Source: JAGQSZ01 sp049647585
GTDB lineage: Bacteria > Actinomycetota > Acidimicrobiia > Acidimicrobiales > Microtrichaceae
DNA: 64,000 bases
NCBI GenBank assembly: GCA_049647585.1
Contig: JBARXY010000016.1
Location: 86,094-150,093, forward strand
Direction of reading: 5' to 3'
The notes beneath the pieces were generated by a model. It saw nothing but the letters and a program-made list of their open reading frames with translations. It did not search any database and was not told the origin of the DNA. Below are positions 1 to 9,320 of the stretch, piece after piece. How positions within the stretch are numbered: position 1 is the first letter of the stretch; each line of letters begins with the position of its first letter. The translations under genes and the position numbers were made by a program.

Positions 1-689
1 CCGCCGCCGCCGGCGCCGGATCCACCACCGTCAGCGTTCTGACCCGCCGCAGCGTTGGCACTGAGTCCAGGACGCCCAGAAGTGTCTGTGACGTCGCTCC
101 GGGCGAGGAAGGTGTCCTCGGCGAGGCGTCCGATGATCGGGGCATACTGACCGCTACCTCCGCTGCCACCGCTACCGGCCGCGACAATGATGGATCCCGC
201 GACCTGGAGCACTGATGCCGCGCCGCCGCCTCCGCCCGAGCCGGAGCTACCCGATGTTCCGGCCTGCCCGCCGGTTCCGCCGTCATAGCCGGCCAGAGGG
301 TTCAAGCCGCCGTTGCCGCCAGCCGCGCCGCCACCACCGGTGCCGCTGGAGCCGCCGGATCCAACTGCGATGGTCAGAACCTGGCCCGGTGTAACGGCGA
401 TCGTGCCCTGTACCTGACCGGCGAATCCGCCTGCCGGTGAGGGCCCATTGGCATCGGTTCCACCCCGACCGCCTTGGCCGCCCAGCACAGTGACCCCGAG
501 GGATGTCACGCCTGCCGGAACGGTGAACGTCTGGGTGGCGCCGGTGTAACCGAACGTCGTGGTCATCATTGCGTCCGCCGAGGCCTGTGGGGCCACAACT
601 GTCAGCACTGCGCTCGTTAGACACACGGCGAGCAACGCAGACAGGACTTGAAGTAGCCGAGCGACGCGGCTGTTTCTGATTGAACTCAT
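1..689 (-). CDS. Secreted glycine-rich protein, C-terminus beyond the left edge
   Basis: The frame is open from an ATG at 689 down to the window edge, giving 229 codons, so the gene is 3'-truncated here. Residues 1-38 form a signal peptide: basic start (SIRNSRVARLL), hydrophobic core to about residue 32, and an ASA cleavage site near residue 38. A beta-type opening segment (FTVPAGVTSLGVTVLGG) resembles the start of bacterial glycine-rich surface domains. It is followed by long Gly/Ser/Ala-rich stretches. I infer an exported or surface-exposed protein. The specific function is unknown, and a PE_PGRS relationship is not supported beyond composition. The coding frame is clear because it holds a coherent signal peptide and no stops. 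Confidence 0.8.
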   Translation of the reverse strand, partial: MSSIRNSRVARLLQVLSALLAVCLTSAVLTVVAPQASADAMMTTTFGYTGATQTFTVPAGVTSLGVTVLGGQGGRGGTDANGPSPAGGFAGQVQGTIAVTPGQVLTIAVGSGGSSGTGGGGAAGGNGGLNPLAGYDGGTGGQAGTSGSSGSGGGGGAASVLQVAGSIIVAAGSGGSGGSGQYAPIIGRLAEDTFLARSDVTDTSGRPGLSANAAAGQNADGGGSGAGGG

Positions 690-807
690 GTCAGCTCGGT
701 CGACCTGAATTTTGTTCAGGTTAGATTTTTACGACAGATTTCCGAAGAAGACAGGAAATTCGATCCTCGTCAGCGTGCGAGGCAGTCCCTGTGTCCAGCG
801 CTGGCGT

Positions 808-1233
808 TCAGTCCGTGACGCTCTGGTAGCGGGCGGCCGTAAAGGCGATCATCACTGGTACCACGGTGGCGAACACCACGATCCCTACTGTGAGAACCGC
901 GAGGGGTCGACCCGGAACATCGTTGATGATGAACGACCATTCGATGATGCTCGACTGAAGGACATACGCCAACAGGGCCCAACGGAACACCACTGCGAAC
1001 TGGGCCCAGGCAAATGGACGGATGGTTGCGGCCATGATGATCGCGATGATCTCGAGAAGGACCGCACCGGCAACAAATATGGTGGGAAGCGTGAGTGCCG
1101 GCTCCTCGCCGATCTGTGCGATCACAAGAATGCCGGCGACTATGGCCAGTGTGAGCCCGAGCATCGCCACCGGGATGACGGGTGGGACCTTGCGTTCGAA
1201 GGGGCGCGTCGGAGTCGTCGTAGTTGCGGTCAC
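808..1233 (-). CDS. Small integral membrane protein (141 aa, four predicted TM segments)
   Basis: The protein has a short polar N-terminus and hydrophobic segments at roughly residues 20-40, 46-68, 78-95 and 108-132. No catalytic motif or known family signature is visible. Its ATG lies inside the stop of the upstream gene (ATGA overlap at 1230-1233), so the two are translationally coupled and probably act together, perhaps as two subunits of one membrane complex. Other frames over this region give only arginine/serine-rich shadow peptides. Function unknown. Confidence 0.75.
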   Translation of the reverse strand: MTATTTTPTRPFERKVPPVIPVAMLGLTLAIVAGILVIAQIGEEPALTLPTIFVAGAVLLEIIAIIMAATIRPFAWAQFAVVFRWALLAYVLQSSIIEWSFIINDVPGRPLAVLTVGIVVFATVVPVMIAFTAARYQSVTD

Positions 1234-1856
1234 TGTGTTGCCACCCTGGTCATGATCAGCAAGGTCGCTACCTGCATCAGGCCAGTGATGCCAGCCGTGT
1301 AGATGAACCGTTTCATCAGGTGCTCGATTACCTCACCGTCGGGCTTCGGCTTCTTCATCTCCAACAGGACTGCGATGTTGGCCGGCTCCAGGATGCCTAG
1401 CGCGATGATCGCCATGATCCCCACGACCACCATCGAAGCGATCAGCCAACTGCGGTTTATCGTCCCCGGATTGAGGTTGCCGTAGTTGAGGGCAATCTGA
1501 AATCCGGCGGCGAGGGTCATCATGACCAGCGTCGGCATCAGTATCACCATCTTGGGCATGAACTTCGACGCGAACTCGGCCTTGGCCGGTGGTGAAAGGC
1601 CACCCATGATGGGCCCGAGTATCAGACCGACATAAAGGTCGACCGCCGTCCACATGGCGCCGCCGGCCACGTGAGCGAGCATCAGCGCCCAGATCGAGTT
1701 GGTTGCAATCGCATAGATCACCAGCGCAAATGCTGCGACGACAACCGGTAGACCCTTCAGGGGAACTATCTGGATGTCGAGGGGTCCGGGAGGTGGCCCT
1801 TCAATCGATGCTGCAGCGTCAGTTGACGCAACTCCCCCGATCACCGTCATTGTCAA
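1230..1856 (-). CDS. Polytopic membrane protein, DUF2269/CopD-like (208 aa)
   Basis: The sequence shows about five hydrophobic segments. One contains an intramembrane histidine and tryptophan (LAHVAGGAMWTAVDLYVG, about residues 60-77), the kind of arrangement seen in DUF2269/CopD-like membrane proteins that may bind heme or metal. It is the first gene of a two-gene minus-strand operon, and its stop codon overlaps the start of the 141-aa membrane protein. The N-terminal 25 residues are polar and Pro-rich. The family assignment rests on the H-x3-G-x2-W pattern and topology only. Ligand and role are unknown. Confidence 0.65.
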   Translation of the reverse strand: MTMTVIGGVASTDAAASIEGPPPGPLDIQIVPLKGLPVVVAAFALVIYAIATNSIWALMLAHVAGGAMWTAVDLYVGLILGPIMGGLSPPAKAEFASKFMPKMVILMPTLVMMTLAAGFQIALNYGNLNPGTINRSWLIASMVVVGIMAIIALGILEPANIAVLLEMKKPKPDGEVIEHLMKRFIYTAGITGLMQVATLLIMTRVATQ

Positions 1857-1935
1857 CCCCCATGGCTGAAAGCCGCACTGTGGGTGGGTCGAATCCCATC
1901 CAGGGCCGACGATAACACCAGGGCCCTGTCGCAGA

Positions 1936-2010
1936 GTGGGATTTGGTGCAGTCGGATCTGGCGGCGCGGCGTCTGGCTGCGTGGGATTTGGCTGCGTGGG
2001 ATTTGGGCGC
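1936..2010. repeat. Five tandem 15-bp units that read as pentapeptides
   Basis: Five contiguous 15-bp units fill this interval exactly (unit starts 1936, 1951, 1966, 1981, 1996). The last two differ at two positions, and the fourth and fifth share GTGGGATTTGG with the first. Read on the plus strand from 1937, the units give WDLVQ, SDLAA, RRLAA, WDLAA, WDLGA, which match the xDLxx pattern of pentapeptide-repeat proteins. The frame is open from a TAA at 1913-1915, has no ATG or GTG start, and ends within the antisense of the antiporter gene. It may be a relic of a pentapeptide gene or a coincidental minisatellite. Confidence 0.8.
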
Positions 2011-2012
2011 GC

Positions 2013-3833
2013 TCAAACGGCCGCTACCGGAGACTCCGTCCCGTTCGATCCTTCGGCGTGGGTGAGCGAAACGAGCACGTCGCCGACACGCGGCGAGCGG
2101 GGATTGTCGGAGCAGATCAGGTGGAGATTCTTCTTCGGGTCGATGATGAACAGGGCGATCGAATCGGGGTGGACCACAGCATGTTCGGGAGCCCCGAACT
2201 GTTCGGTTATCGGCGTGGAAGCGGTACGCCATCCCGAGGCGATCCGTTCGGCCAGTCGTTCGTAGGTCGCGTCCTCGTCGAAGAGTGGCCTGCCGAACGC
2301 ACCGGCGGGAGTTGCGGATCCCGAATCGTGCTCACGACGCGCCGGAATCAGTTGGAAGACCTTCTTGCGGCCAAGCGTCTCGGTTGCTCTCTGCGATGCC
2401 AGTGCGTTGATCTCGTCGCTCTTGGACATCGCCACGAAGCTCGATGCGGTATCCAATCCGGCCGCCTCCCAGGTTGCATCCGAGATGACTGATCCCCTGT
2501 GGGTTGCGAGGCCTGTCATCCGGGCCTTGCTCAGGTCGCCGGAATTGAGGTCTATCAAACGGGTCGGTACCGAGTTTCTCTCGAGTGCCGCGGCAAATGT
2601 CTGCGCGACGTCATTCGCTCCGAGCACGATCACGGTGCGTTGCTCGGCCTCTATCAGCCCCAGCGAAACGCCGAGCGGTTTGCTCAGGAACCCGGACATC
2701 AGGACGGTCCCGGCGATGACGGTGAACACAACCGAGACGAATGCCTGTGAGTCTGACACCCCGGTCTCTGCCAATTTCAGTGCGAACACCGAGGCAACCG
2801 ACGCAGCGACGATTCCCCTCGGCGCGGTCACGGCGAGAAACAGCCGCTCCTTGCCGTTGACCTTTGAACCGATGGTCGAAGCCAGTACGCCCAGAGGACG
2901 CACGACAACGACCAGCGCCACGAGAAAGGCAAGATTTCGCCACTCCAGATCCACCAGGGTGTCGGTGGTTATGCGGGCCCCGAGCAGCAGGAAGAGACCC
3001 GAGATGAACAGGATCCGCAGGGTCTCGTTGAACTCGAGAATCCTGTTCACCGGTACCCGACTCTGGGTCGCGAGTGCGATCCCCATCACGGTGACCGCCA
3101 CCAGCCCGGATTCCTCGCGCAGTTCGTTGGCGACCGCGAAAGCGGCCAGAACCGACGCGAGCATCGTCAGATTCACCAGGTGATCGGGTACGACGAACCT
3201 GCCCAACAGAAGGACCAGCAGTCCGGCAACCACCAGTCCTATGACTGTCCCCAGGCCCAGCGTCAGGAAGACCTGCCAGACGACGATACCGATGCTGCTG
3301 CCGGTGGAGACGAACAAGGCTTCGAAGACCAGGACCGTGAGGATCGCCCCGATCGGGTCGATCAGGGTCCCCTCCGACTCGAGGATCGCTCCCACTCGAC
3401 CATGGAGTCCTATCGAACTGACGATTGGGCCCACCACCGTTGGTCCGGTCACCACCAGCACCGCCCCCAAGAGCAGGGCGACGTTCCAGTCGATCCCCAG
3501 GATAAATCGCGCCGAGATCGAGATGCCTACGAGGCTGATGACCACCCCGACGGTCAGCAGCTTCCAGACGGTGCTGCCGGCCTCCCGGAGCCCCTTCGAG
3601 CCGAGCCCCAGTGAACCTTCGAAGAGAATGACTGCCACCGCCAGCGACACCCCAGGAAACAGGATGTCACCGAAGGTTTCGTCGGGATCCAACATGCCCG
3701 TCACAGGTCCCGCGATAAGCCCGATAGCCAGAAGGAAGACGATCGGCGGAATCTTCAACTTCCAACCCAGCCACTGCGCGGCCACTCCGGCCACCAGGAC
3801 CGACGTCATTACGACTACGAGATTCCCGCTCAT
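2013..3833 (-). CDS. Monovalent cation:proton antiporter (NhaP/CPA1-type) with C-terminal TrkA-like domain
   Basis: The 606-aa protein has an N-terminal membrane domain of about 12 hydrophobic segments (residues 5-390). This includes the half-site signatures VILFEGSL and GPTVVGPI and the conserved ESEGTLIDPIGA segment, typical of NhaP-type Na+(K+)/H+ antiporters. A cytoplasmic Rossmann-like segment begins near residue 397 (TVIVLGANDVAQTF) and resembles a TrkA-N (RCK) nucleotide-sensing domain, though the usual GxGxxG is altered. A final TrkA-C-like beta segment ends the protein. It should exchange Na+ or K+ for protons at the inner membrane, gated by nucleotide. It is monocistronic or upstream of the DUF2269 pair. 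The start at 3833 gives a standard N-terminal TM. Confidence 0.88.
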   Translation of the reverse strand: MSGNLVVVMTSVLVAGVAAQWLGWKLKIPPIVFLLAIGLIAGPVTGMLDPDETFGDILFPGVSLAVAVILFEGSLGLGSKGLREAGSTVWKLLTVGVVISLVGISISARFILGIDWNVALLLGAVLVVTGPTVVGPIVSSIGLHGRVGAILESEGTLIDPIGAILTVLVFEALFVSTGSSIGIVVWQVFLTLGLGTVIGLVVAGLLVLLLGRFVVPDHLVNLTMLASVLAAFAVANELREESGLVAVTVMGIALATQSRVPVNRILEFNETLRILFISGLFLLLGARITTDTLVDLEWRNLAFLVALVVVVRPLGVLASTIGSKVNGKERLFLAVTAPRGIVAASVASVFALKLAETGVSDSQAFVSVVFTVIAGTVLMSGFLSKPLGVSLGLIEAEQRTVIVLGANDVAQTFAAALERNSVPTRLIDLNSGDLSKARMTGLATHRGSVISDATWEAAGLDTASSFVAMSKSDEINALASQRATETLGRKKVFQLIPARREHDSGSATPAGAFGRPLFDEDATYERLAERIASGWRTASTPITEQFGAPEHAVVHPDSIALFIIDPKKNLHLICSDNPRSPRVGDVLVSLTHAEGSNGTESPVAAV

Positions 3834-3916
3834 TGCAGCGTCATCCTGGAGATTCTTCCTTCAGACTTCGAACGTGACATGACGTAGTTCCTTTGGCGGT
3901 GACCGTACTTGAAGGC

Positions 3917-5953
3917 TCATTCCATCTGGCGGAAGTGCCACCTTCTGGAGCTCTCGCTGCGTGGTTCGTCGCGGGCATCGAGATCTCCGATCCACCAGTT
4001 CGAGCGGTTCCCCGCGACCAGGGTGAGGCCGACGAGAACTCCGAGCGAGATTCCGATCATCGAAGTCAGAACAACCAGCAGTGTGTTGCCGCTGGTTGGA
4101 TCGCCTTCGCCAAGTAGGAGCGACACACCCTTCAGCCCAAGTGCACCAGGAACGAGTATCCAGAACCCGGGCAGGAAGGTCACCAAGGTGCTCGGCCCCG
4201 AAGGTTGTCGCGACGCCAGAACTGCAATCGGCGTCATCGCCAGCGCCCCGAAGAACGCCGACAGTGCCGGTCCGAAGAACAGGGCGCCGATGACCTGCCC
4301 TGCGTAGGCGACGTACAGGACGCCCATGATCCACCAACGGGCCGAACTTGCGGCTCCGTTCAACCAGACGATGCCGACACCGAAGAGCGCGACACCGAGC
4401 CAGGGCGCGATCACCGCCAGGAATCCGCTGGCCGTCGAGGTTCGCACACCGTCACCAGCGCCGATCAACTGGACCCCGGCCGCCAGGCCCAGCGCCAACA
4501 GGACCAGTTGCATTCCACCGGATGCCACTCTCGACGCTCCCGAGACGATGTGGCCGGTGACGAGTTCGAGCACTCCCATGGTGAGCTTCGATCCGGGTAG
4601 TTCGGTCACCAGCGGGGCGAGCAACAACGGGAACACGATCAGTCCACCGATCACGCGGGTGGCACCGAACACGACGATGGAACAGACAGCCGCAGCGATC
4701 AAGGGCCGGAATGGAAGGTAGGCGATGGATTCGACGCCCCGTGTGAAGACGATCACCCAGCCGATTGCCCCGCCGAGGAGCGCACCCAGCACGACCTCGC
4801 GCCACGTGCCGCCAAGGATAAGGATCAGGCCGACAGTCGAGATGACATGTCCTGACACCATGATCGCTGGCGAGTACGGGGGGTCCGACACCCTCAGGGT
4901 CCTCAACGCCGCCAACGTTTCGGTGGCATCGAGGTGGCCGTGGACAACCTTGTGGACCAGTCGGGTCACCTCATCGATCTGATCGAGGCGGAGTGGAGAG
5001 GATCCTGCTCGGCCGACCTCGGTACGCACTCCGCCCTCATCCGGGATTGAGATGACCAGTGAATTGGGAAGGACCAACGTGCCCATTCCGACTATTCCGA
5101 AGGTCTTGGCAACCCTGTCCAACGTCGTTTCGACCTGGGGAACGGCGATGCCCGAGTCGATCAAGGCCTTGCCCAGTTCCAACAACAGAGCCAACGCCGT
5201 TCTGTGGTCGGTGAGGAATTCGGGAGTCTCGGGCTTCTCACGGCCCGCTGGCCAGATGCGCCGCCACGGTGGACGAACCGTTTGGAGCCCGCTCAGATTC
5301 TGACGTCGTAGATAGAAATATGCGGCCGCCCCGATTGCCAGGAAGGCGAGAACCGCCAGGGCAATCGACCCGAGCGGAATATTCGAACTTCTCACGTTCG
5401 CGGGCCGTCCCGGCGCACGCACGGGCGTCCCAGGGGAAACATCGGCTCCCGGTGGGTCCGAGTGCGGAATCGACGGCTCGGTCTCCCCGCCGGGTACTGC
5501 TCCGGGTCGGTCCGTTCCGGTGTCCGTCTGGCTGGTCGGAGGTGCCGTCTGAACGGTCGTCGACGTGCTGGTGCCGGACACCGTGGTCGTCGGTGCTGTG
5601 GAGGTCGACTCGGGGATGCTCGACGGGGTGGACGTACTGCCCACAGCGGTGCTCGTCGACGGCGTCGATGGAGTTGAGGATGGAGTCGTCGAACTGGACC
5701 CACCGGGCGACGTCACGGTGGTGGTGTCGACCGGATCGGCGTCGCCTCCCTCTCTGACGGCAGTGGTGGTCGGCGATACCTGCCTGGGTGCGGCCGAGGA
5801 TTCAGGGGCCGTGGCTGCAACTGCGATGGAGAACGAAACGGCGAGCACGACCAGGAAAGACCGGGATGCTGCCGACACTGCGCCCGCTTGTCGACGCGTC
5901 GGGTCCGGGCGTCTCCGCAAATGTCCCTCGGCGGAGGGGCGACGGAGCCTCAT
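3917..5953 (-). CDS. thrE: ThrE-type threonine/serine exporter with long Thr/Ser/Pro-rich extracytoplasmic N-terminal region
   Basis: The 678-aa protein carries an N-terminal hydrophobic signal or anchor (about residues 30-55), then a low-complexity Thr/Ser/Pro segment to about residue 195. A TM segment (about 196-213) and the two ThrE halves follow: a DUF1212-like region starting near FLTDHRTALALLLELG with roughly five TM segments, and a DUF3815-like second membrane half from about residue 490. In Corynebacterium, ThrE exports threonine and serine. The low-complexity head is not part of the core fold and would lie outside the membrane. The gene is divergent from the alpha-mannosidase, separated by 127 bp. 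Transport substrate is inferred from family. Confidence 0.85.
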   Translation of the reverse strand: MRLRRPSAEGHLRRRPDPTRRQAGAVSAASRSFLVVLAVSFSIAVAATAPESSAAPRQVSPTTTAVREGGDADPVDTTTVTSPGGSSSTTPSSTPSTPSTSTAVGSTSTPSSIPESTSTAPTTTVSGTSTSTTVQTAPPTSQTDTGTDRPGAVPGGETEPSIPHSDPPGADVSPGTPVRAPGRPANVRSSNIPLGSIALAVLAFLAIGAAAYFYLRRQNLSGLQTVRPPWRRIWPAGREKPETPEFLTDHRTALALLLELGKALIDSGIAVPQVETTLDRVAKTFGIVGMGTLVLPNSLVISIPDEGGVRTEVGRAGSSPLRLDQIDEVTRLVHKVVHGHLDATETLAALRTLRVSDPPYSPAIMVSGHVISTVGLILILGGTWREVVLGALLGGAIGWVIVFTRGVESIAYLPFRPLIAAAVCSIVVFGATRVIGGLIVFPLLLAPLVTELPGSKLTMGVLELVTGHIVSGASRVASGGMQLVLLALGLAAGVQLIGAGDGVRTSTASGFLAVIAPWLGVALFGVGIVWLNGAASSARWWIMGVLYVAYAGQVIGALFFGPALSAFFGALAMTPIAVLASRQPSGPSTLVTFLPGFWILVPGALGLKGVSLLLGEGDPTSGNTLLVVLTSMIGISLGVLVGLTLVAGNRSNWWIGDLDARDEPRSESSRRWHFRQME

Positions 5954-6080
5954 GTTTGAAGCTGGTGCGCGGATCTTGTTGTTGGGTCGAGAGGCATCAC
6001 TACTCCTCCACGGTAGCTAGCCACGTCGAGGCAGTTCGAACTGTACGGTTTCCGGCACACAGTTCAGAGAGGCCAGCTAC

Positions 6081-9000
6081 GTGTTCCAACAACGCCTGAT
6101 CAGCGAACGACGGCTCAAGCGCATCCGAGCGGAATTGATCAGGCCGAACATCTGGCGTCGCTCGTTACCCTTCGAGGTGGAGGCCTGGGCGGTTCCACCG
6201 GTCGAAGGACTCGCGTCCGACCCGGTTCCGGTCGTCGAGGCCCTTGCCGCCGACTACTCACCGCTCACCTCCGGGTCACCGTGGGGTGCACCCTGGGCCA
6301 CCACGTGGTTCAAATTTCGAGCCGTCATCCCAGAGGAGTTTGCGGGTCGGCCTCTCGACGCCATCCTGAACCTGGGGTTCGGTGGTTCCGGACCAGGGTT
6401 CTCGGCGGAGGCCCTGATTTGGGCGGCGGGAGACGACGGCACCTGGATTCCGGACCGTGGGCTCCACCCGATGAACCACACCGTCCGGGTGACTGATTCT
6501 GCGGCGGCTGGCGAGGCGGTGGAGTTTCTGGTCGAGGCCGCGTCGAACCCGATGATGCTGAGCTTCGCGCCCGACCCGAACAGCGACGTTCAAACCGCCG
6601 GGACCGACCCGATCTACAGACTCGGCACGTGCGTACTGGCTGTGGTCGAGACCGAATTGCAGGAGTTGGAGCGGGATTTCGCGTGCGTCAAGGGCTGGAT
6701 GTCGGAGCTGGCGCCGAACGAACCGAGGGCGAACGAACTTCTCGTCGCCATCGAGCGGAGTATGGACGCGCTCGACCCACTCGATCCAACAGGGACCGCC
6801 TCGCAGGCCCGCGACGCGCTGGCGGCGGTGCTCGCAGTTCCCGCCGGCCAATCCGCACACCGGATTTCGGCGATCGGCCATGCACATATCGATTCCGCAT
6901 GGCTCTGGCCGATACGCGAAACGATCAGGAAATGTGCCCGGACCTTCTCGAACGTTCTGCGGCTCATGGACGAGGAGCCTGACTTCCGCTTCGCGTGTTC
7001 ACAGGCTGTCCAGTACGAATGGATGCGACAGCACTACCCGAGCATCTTCGACAAGATCCGCGATGCAGTCGGACGCGGCCAGTGGATACCGATCGGTGGC
7101 CAGTGGGTCGAAGCGGACGGCAACATCACCGGCGGCGAGTCCCATGTACGCCAGCTCCTCCACGGCCAGCGGTACTTCCGTGAACACTTCGGGGTCACCT
7201 GCAGCGAGGTGTGGATCCCGGACGTGTTCGGCTATCCCGCAGCACTCCCCCAGATCTTTCGACTGGGTGGAGCCGAAAGGTTCCTGACCCAGAAGCTCTC
7301 GTGGAATCGAACCAACTCGTTTCCGCACCACACCTTCTGGTGGGAGGGCATCGACGGCAGCCGGGTGTACACGCACTTTCCGCCGGCCGACAACTACAAC
7401 GCCGAGGTGACTCCCAGAGAGCTTGCCTACGCGGTCCACAACTTCAAGGAACACGGCCGCTCGACGCGATCGTTGATGCCCTTCGGTCACGGCGACGGCG
7501 GCGGTGGGCCCACCGCAGAGATGCTCGCCAGGTTGAAGCGCTCGAAGAACCTCGATGGCGCACCCCGGATCGAGATCGAATCACCCGAGCAGTTCTTCGA
7601 CGCAGCCATAGCCGAATATCCGGATCCTCCGGTCTGGGTCGGTGAGCTCTACTTCGAGACGCACCGCGGGTCCTACACGAGCCAAGCGCGCACCAAGGTC
7701 GGCAATCGGCGGGCAGAGGCCGCGCTGCGTGAGGTCGAACTCTGGTCGGTTGCCGCTTTTGGTGGTTCCGAGTCGGAGGGTTACCCGCTGTCGGAGCTCG
7801 ATGAGCTCTGGAAGTCGGTTCTTCTTCATCAGTTCCACGACATCCTCCCTGGTACGTCCATCGGCTGGGTGCACCGCGAGGCGGAAGCGACACATGCCGA
7901 TGTGCTGGCACGCCTGGCGGTGCTCAAGGACCGGGCGCTGGCCGGACTAACTGCTGAGGCCGACGGACCGTTCGTGGTCAACAGCGCGCCGTTCGGGCGC
8001 GACGAGGTCATCGCTGTCGAGCGCAATTTGGTCCCTGTAGGAGGGCAGTCCCAAACCCAGGTCCTTGCCGACGGCACCGCTGCGATGCGGATCGCAGCCG
8101 AGCCCTTGGGCCTTGCACCGCTCATGCCCCTCGGAGCTGTCGGTGCGGTGCGAGGAACCGAACGAAGCTTGGAGAACGACATCCTGTCGGTCCACTTCGA
8201 TGACGGCGGATCGGTCGTCTCGATGGTCCACCTTCCAACCGGACGCGAAATCGTTGCGCCAGGTGAGCGGGCAAACCGTTGGCAGCTCCACCACGACCTG
8301 CCCCTCGAATACGACGCCTGGGACATCGAGGAGTACTACCGGAACCGCGTCGAAAACCTGGACACGGTTGAGTCGATCACGCTCGATGACGGCGGGCCGC
8401 TAGTTGCCAGACTGCGAGTCCAGCGGACCTTCCGTAGCTCCACGCTCGTCGAGGTGTTCGAGTTGCGTTCCGGATCGGCCCGACTCGATGTGAAAGTCGA
8501 ACTCGATTGGCAGGAGCGTGACCACCTGCTCAAGGTTTCGTGGCCCCTGGATCTGTCGGCCAGCGAAGTGACCCGTGACATCCAATACGGCCACATCACC
8601 ACTCCGATCCACACCAACACCACGTGGGACGTAGCCCGATTCGAGTTCTGCGCCCACAAGTGGGTCGACCTGAATGAGGGTGATTTCGGAGTGGCTCTTC
8701 TGAACGACGGACGATACGGCCACGACGCGACCCGAACACGCTCCGGCGACGGGTCCTCCAGCACGACCCTGCGACTGAGTGTCGTAAAGGGGGCGAGGTT
8801 CCCCGACCCGAAGGCCGACGTCGGCGAGCACCGCTTCACCTACTCGGTCATGGCCCACCACGGCGCCAATCGTCAAGACGTAATCGCCGAGAGCTACAAG
8901 CTGAACATGCCGGTAACGATCTTCGAGTCCGGGCCCTCGGATCGGGACACCACTGATCCGGCTGTTGACGAGGCTGATTGGAGCGGTGGCGTTGGAACAG

Positions 9001-9320
9001 GGCTCGATCCGGTGGTCTCGACCAACGGTGGACCGGCAATCGTCGAGGTCGTGAAAGCCGCAGAAGACGGGTCGGGCGACCTGATCCTGCGCGTCTGGGA
9101 GGGCCTCGGCAATCGGAGCACCACGAAACTGCAGTTTCGGTTCCCCCTGAGGTCGGCTCGACTGACGGACGCACTCGAAGACGGCGAGCCGCCGCTTCCT
9201 GCCCCGACTCTCGAACACCCGACTCTCGAACACCTGTCACCCGACACCGTGATCCTGGCGCTTCGGCCGTTCCAGATCGCGACGATCCGGGTCTCACGGG
9301 CTGACGGTCAGATCGAATAG
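6081..9320 (+). CDS. GH38 alpha-mannosidase
   Basis: This 1079-aa protein is a full-length class II alpha-mannosidase. An N-terminal beta domain (1-250) precedes the catalytic domain, which opens with the zinc-binding HAHIDSAWLWP (H267, H269, D271). The expected nucleophile lies in EVWIPDVFGYPA (D381). The segments GDGGGGPTAEML and LLHQFHDILPGTSI are also typical of GH38. The C-terminal half (about 650-1079) is the beta-rich mannosidase domain. No signal peptide is seen, so it is probably cytoplasmic and trims alpha-mannosides from imported or recycled glycans. The GTG at 6081 is preceded by a GAGAGG ribosome site. The 3' end overlaps the convergent PEBP gene by 13 bp. Confidence 0.95.
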   Translation: MFQQRLISERRLKRIRAELIRPNIWRRSLPFEVEAWAVPPVEGLASDPVPVVEALAADYSPLTSGSPWGAPWATTWFKFRAVIPEEFAGRPLDAILNLGFGGSGPGFSAEALIWAAGDDGTWIPDRGLHPMNHTVRVTDSAAAGEAVEFLVEAASNPMMLSFAPDPNSDVQTAGTDPIYRLGTCVLAVVETELQELERDFACVKGWMSELAPNEPRANELLVAIERSMDALDPLDPTGTASQARDALAAVLAVPAGQSAHRISAIGHAHIDSAWLWPIRETIRKCARTFSNVLRLMDEEPDFRFACSQAVQYEWMRQHYPSIFDKIRDAVGRGQWIPIGGQWVEADGNITGGESHVRQLLHGQRYFREHFGVTCSEVWIPDVFGYPAALPQIFRLGGAERFLTQKLSWNRTNSFPHHTFWWEGIDGSRVYTHFPPADNYNAEVTPRELAYAVHNFKEHGRSTRSLMPFGHGDGGGGPTAEMLARLKRSKNLDGAPRIEIESPEQFFDAAIAEYPDPPVWVGELYFETHRGSYTSQARTKVGNRRAEAALREVELWSVAAFGGSESEGYPLSELDELWKSVLLHQFHDILPGTSIGWVHREAEATHADVLARLAVLKDRALAGLTAEADGPFVVNSAPFGRDEVIAVERNLVPVGGQSQTQVLADGTAAMRIAAEPLGLAPLMPLGAVGAVRGTERSLENDILSVHFDDGGSVVSMVHLPTGREIVAPGERANRWQLHHDLPLEYDAWDIEEYYRNRVENLDTVESITLDDGGPLVARLRVQRTFRSSTLVEVFELRSGSARLDVKVELDWQERDHLLKVSWPLDLSASEVTRDIQYGHITTPIHTNTTWDVARFEFCAHKWVDLNEGDFGVALLNDGRYGHDATRTRSGDGSSSTTLRLSVVKGARFPDPKADVGEHRFTYSVMAHHGANRQDVIAESYKLNMPVTIFESGPSDRDTTDPAVDEADWSGGVGTGLDPVVSTNGGPAIVEVVKAAEDGSGDLILRVWEGLGNRSTTKLQFRFPLRSARLTDALEDGEPPLPAPTLEHPTLEHLSPDTVILALRPFQIATIRVSRADGQIE

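Noticed and set aside
712..1302. 196-aa plus-strand ORF
   Set aside because: Antisense to the two overlapping membrane-protein genes; its sequence is charged and repetitive with no motif, as expected for a shadow.
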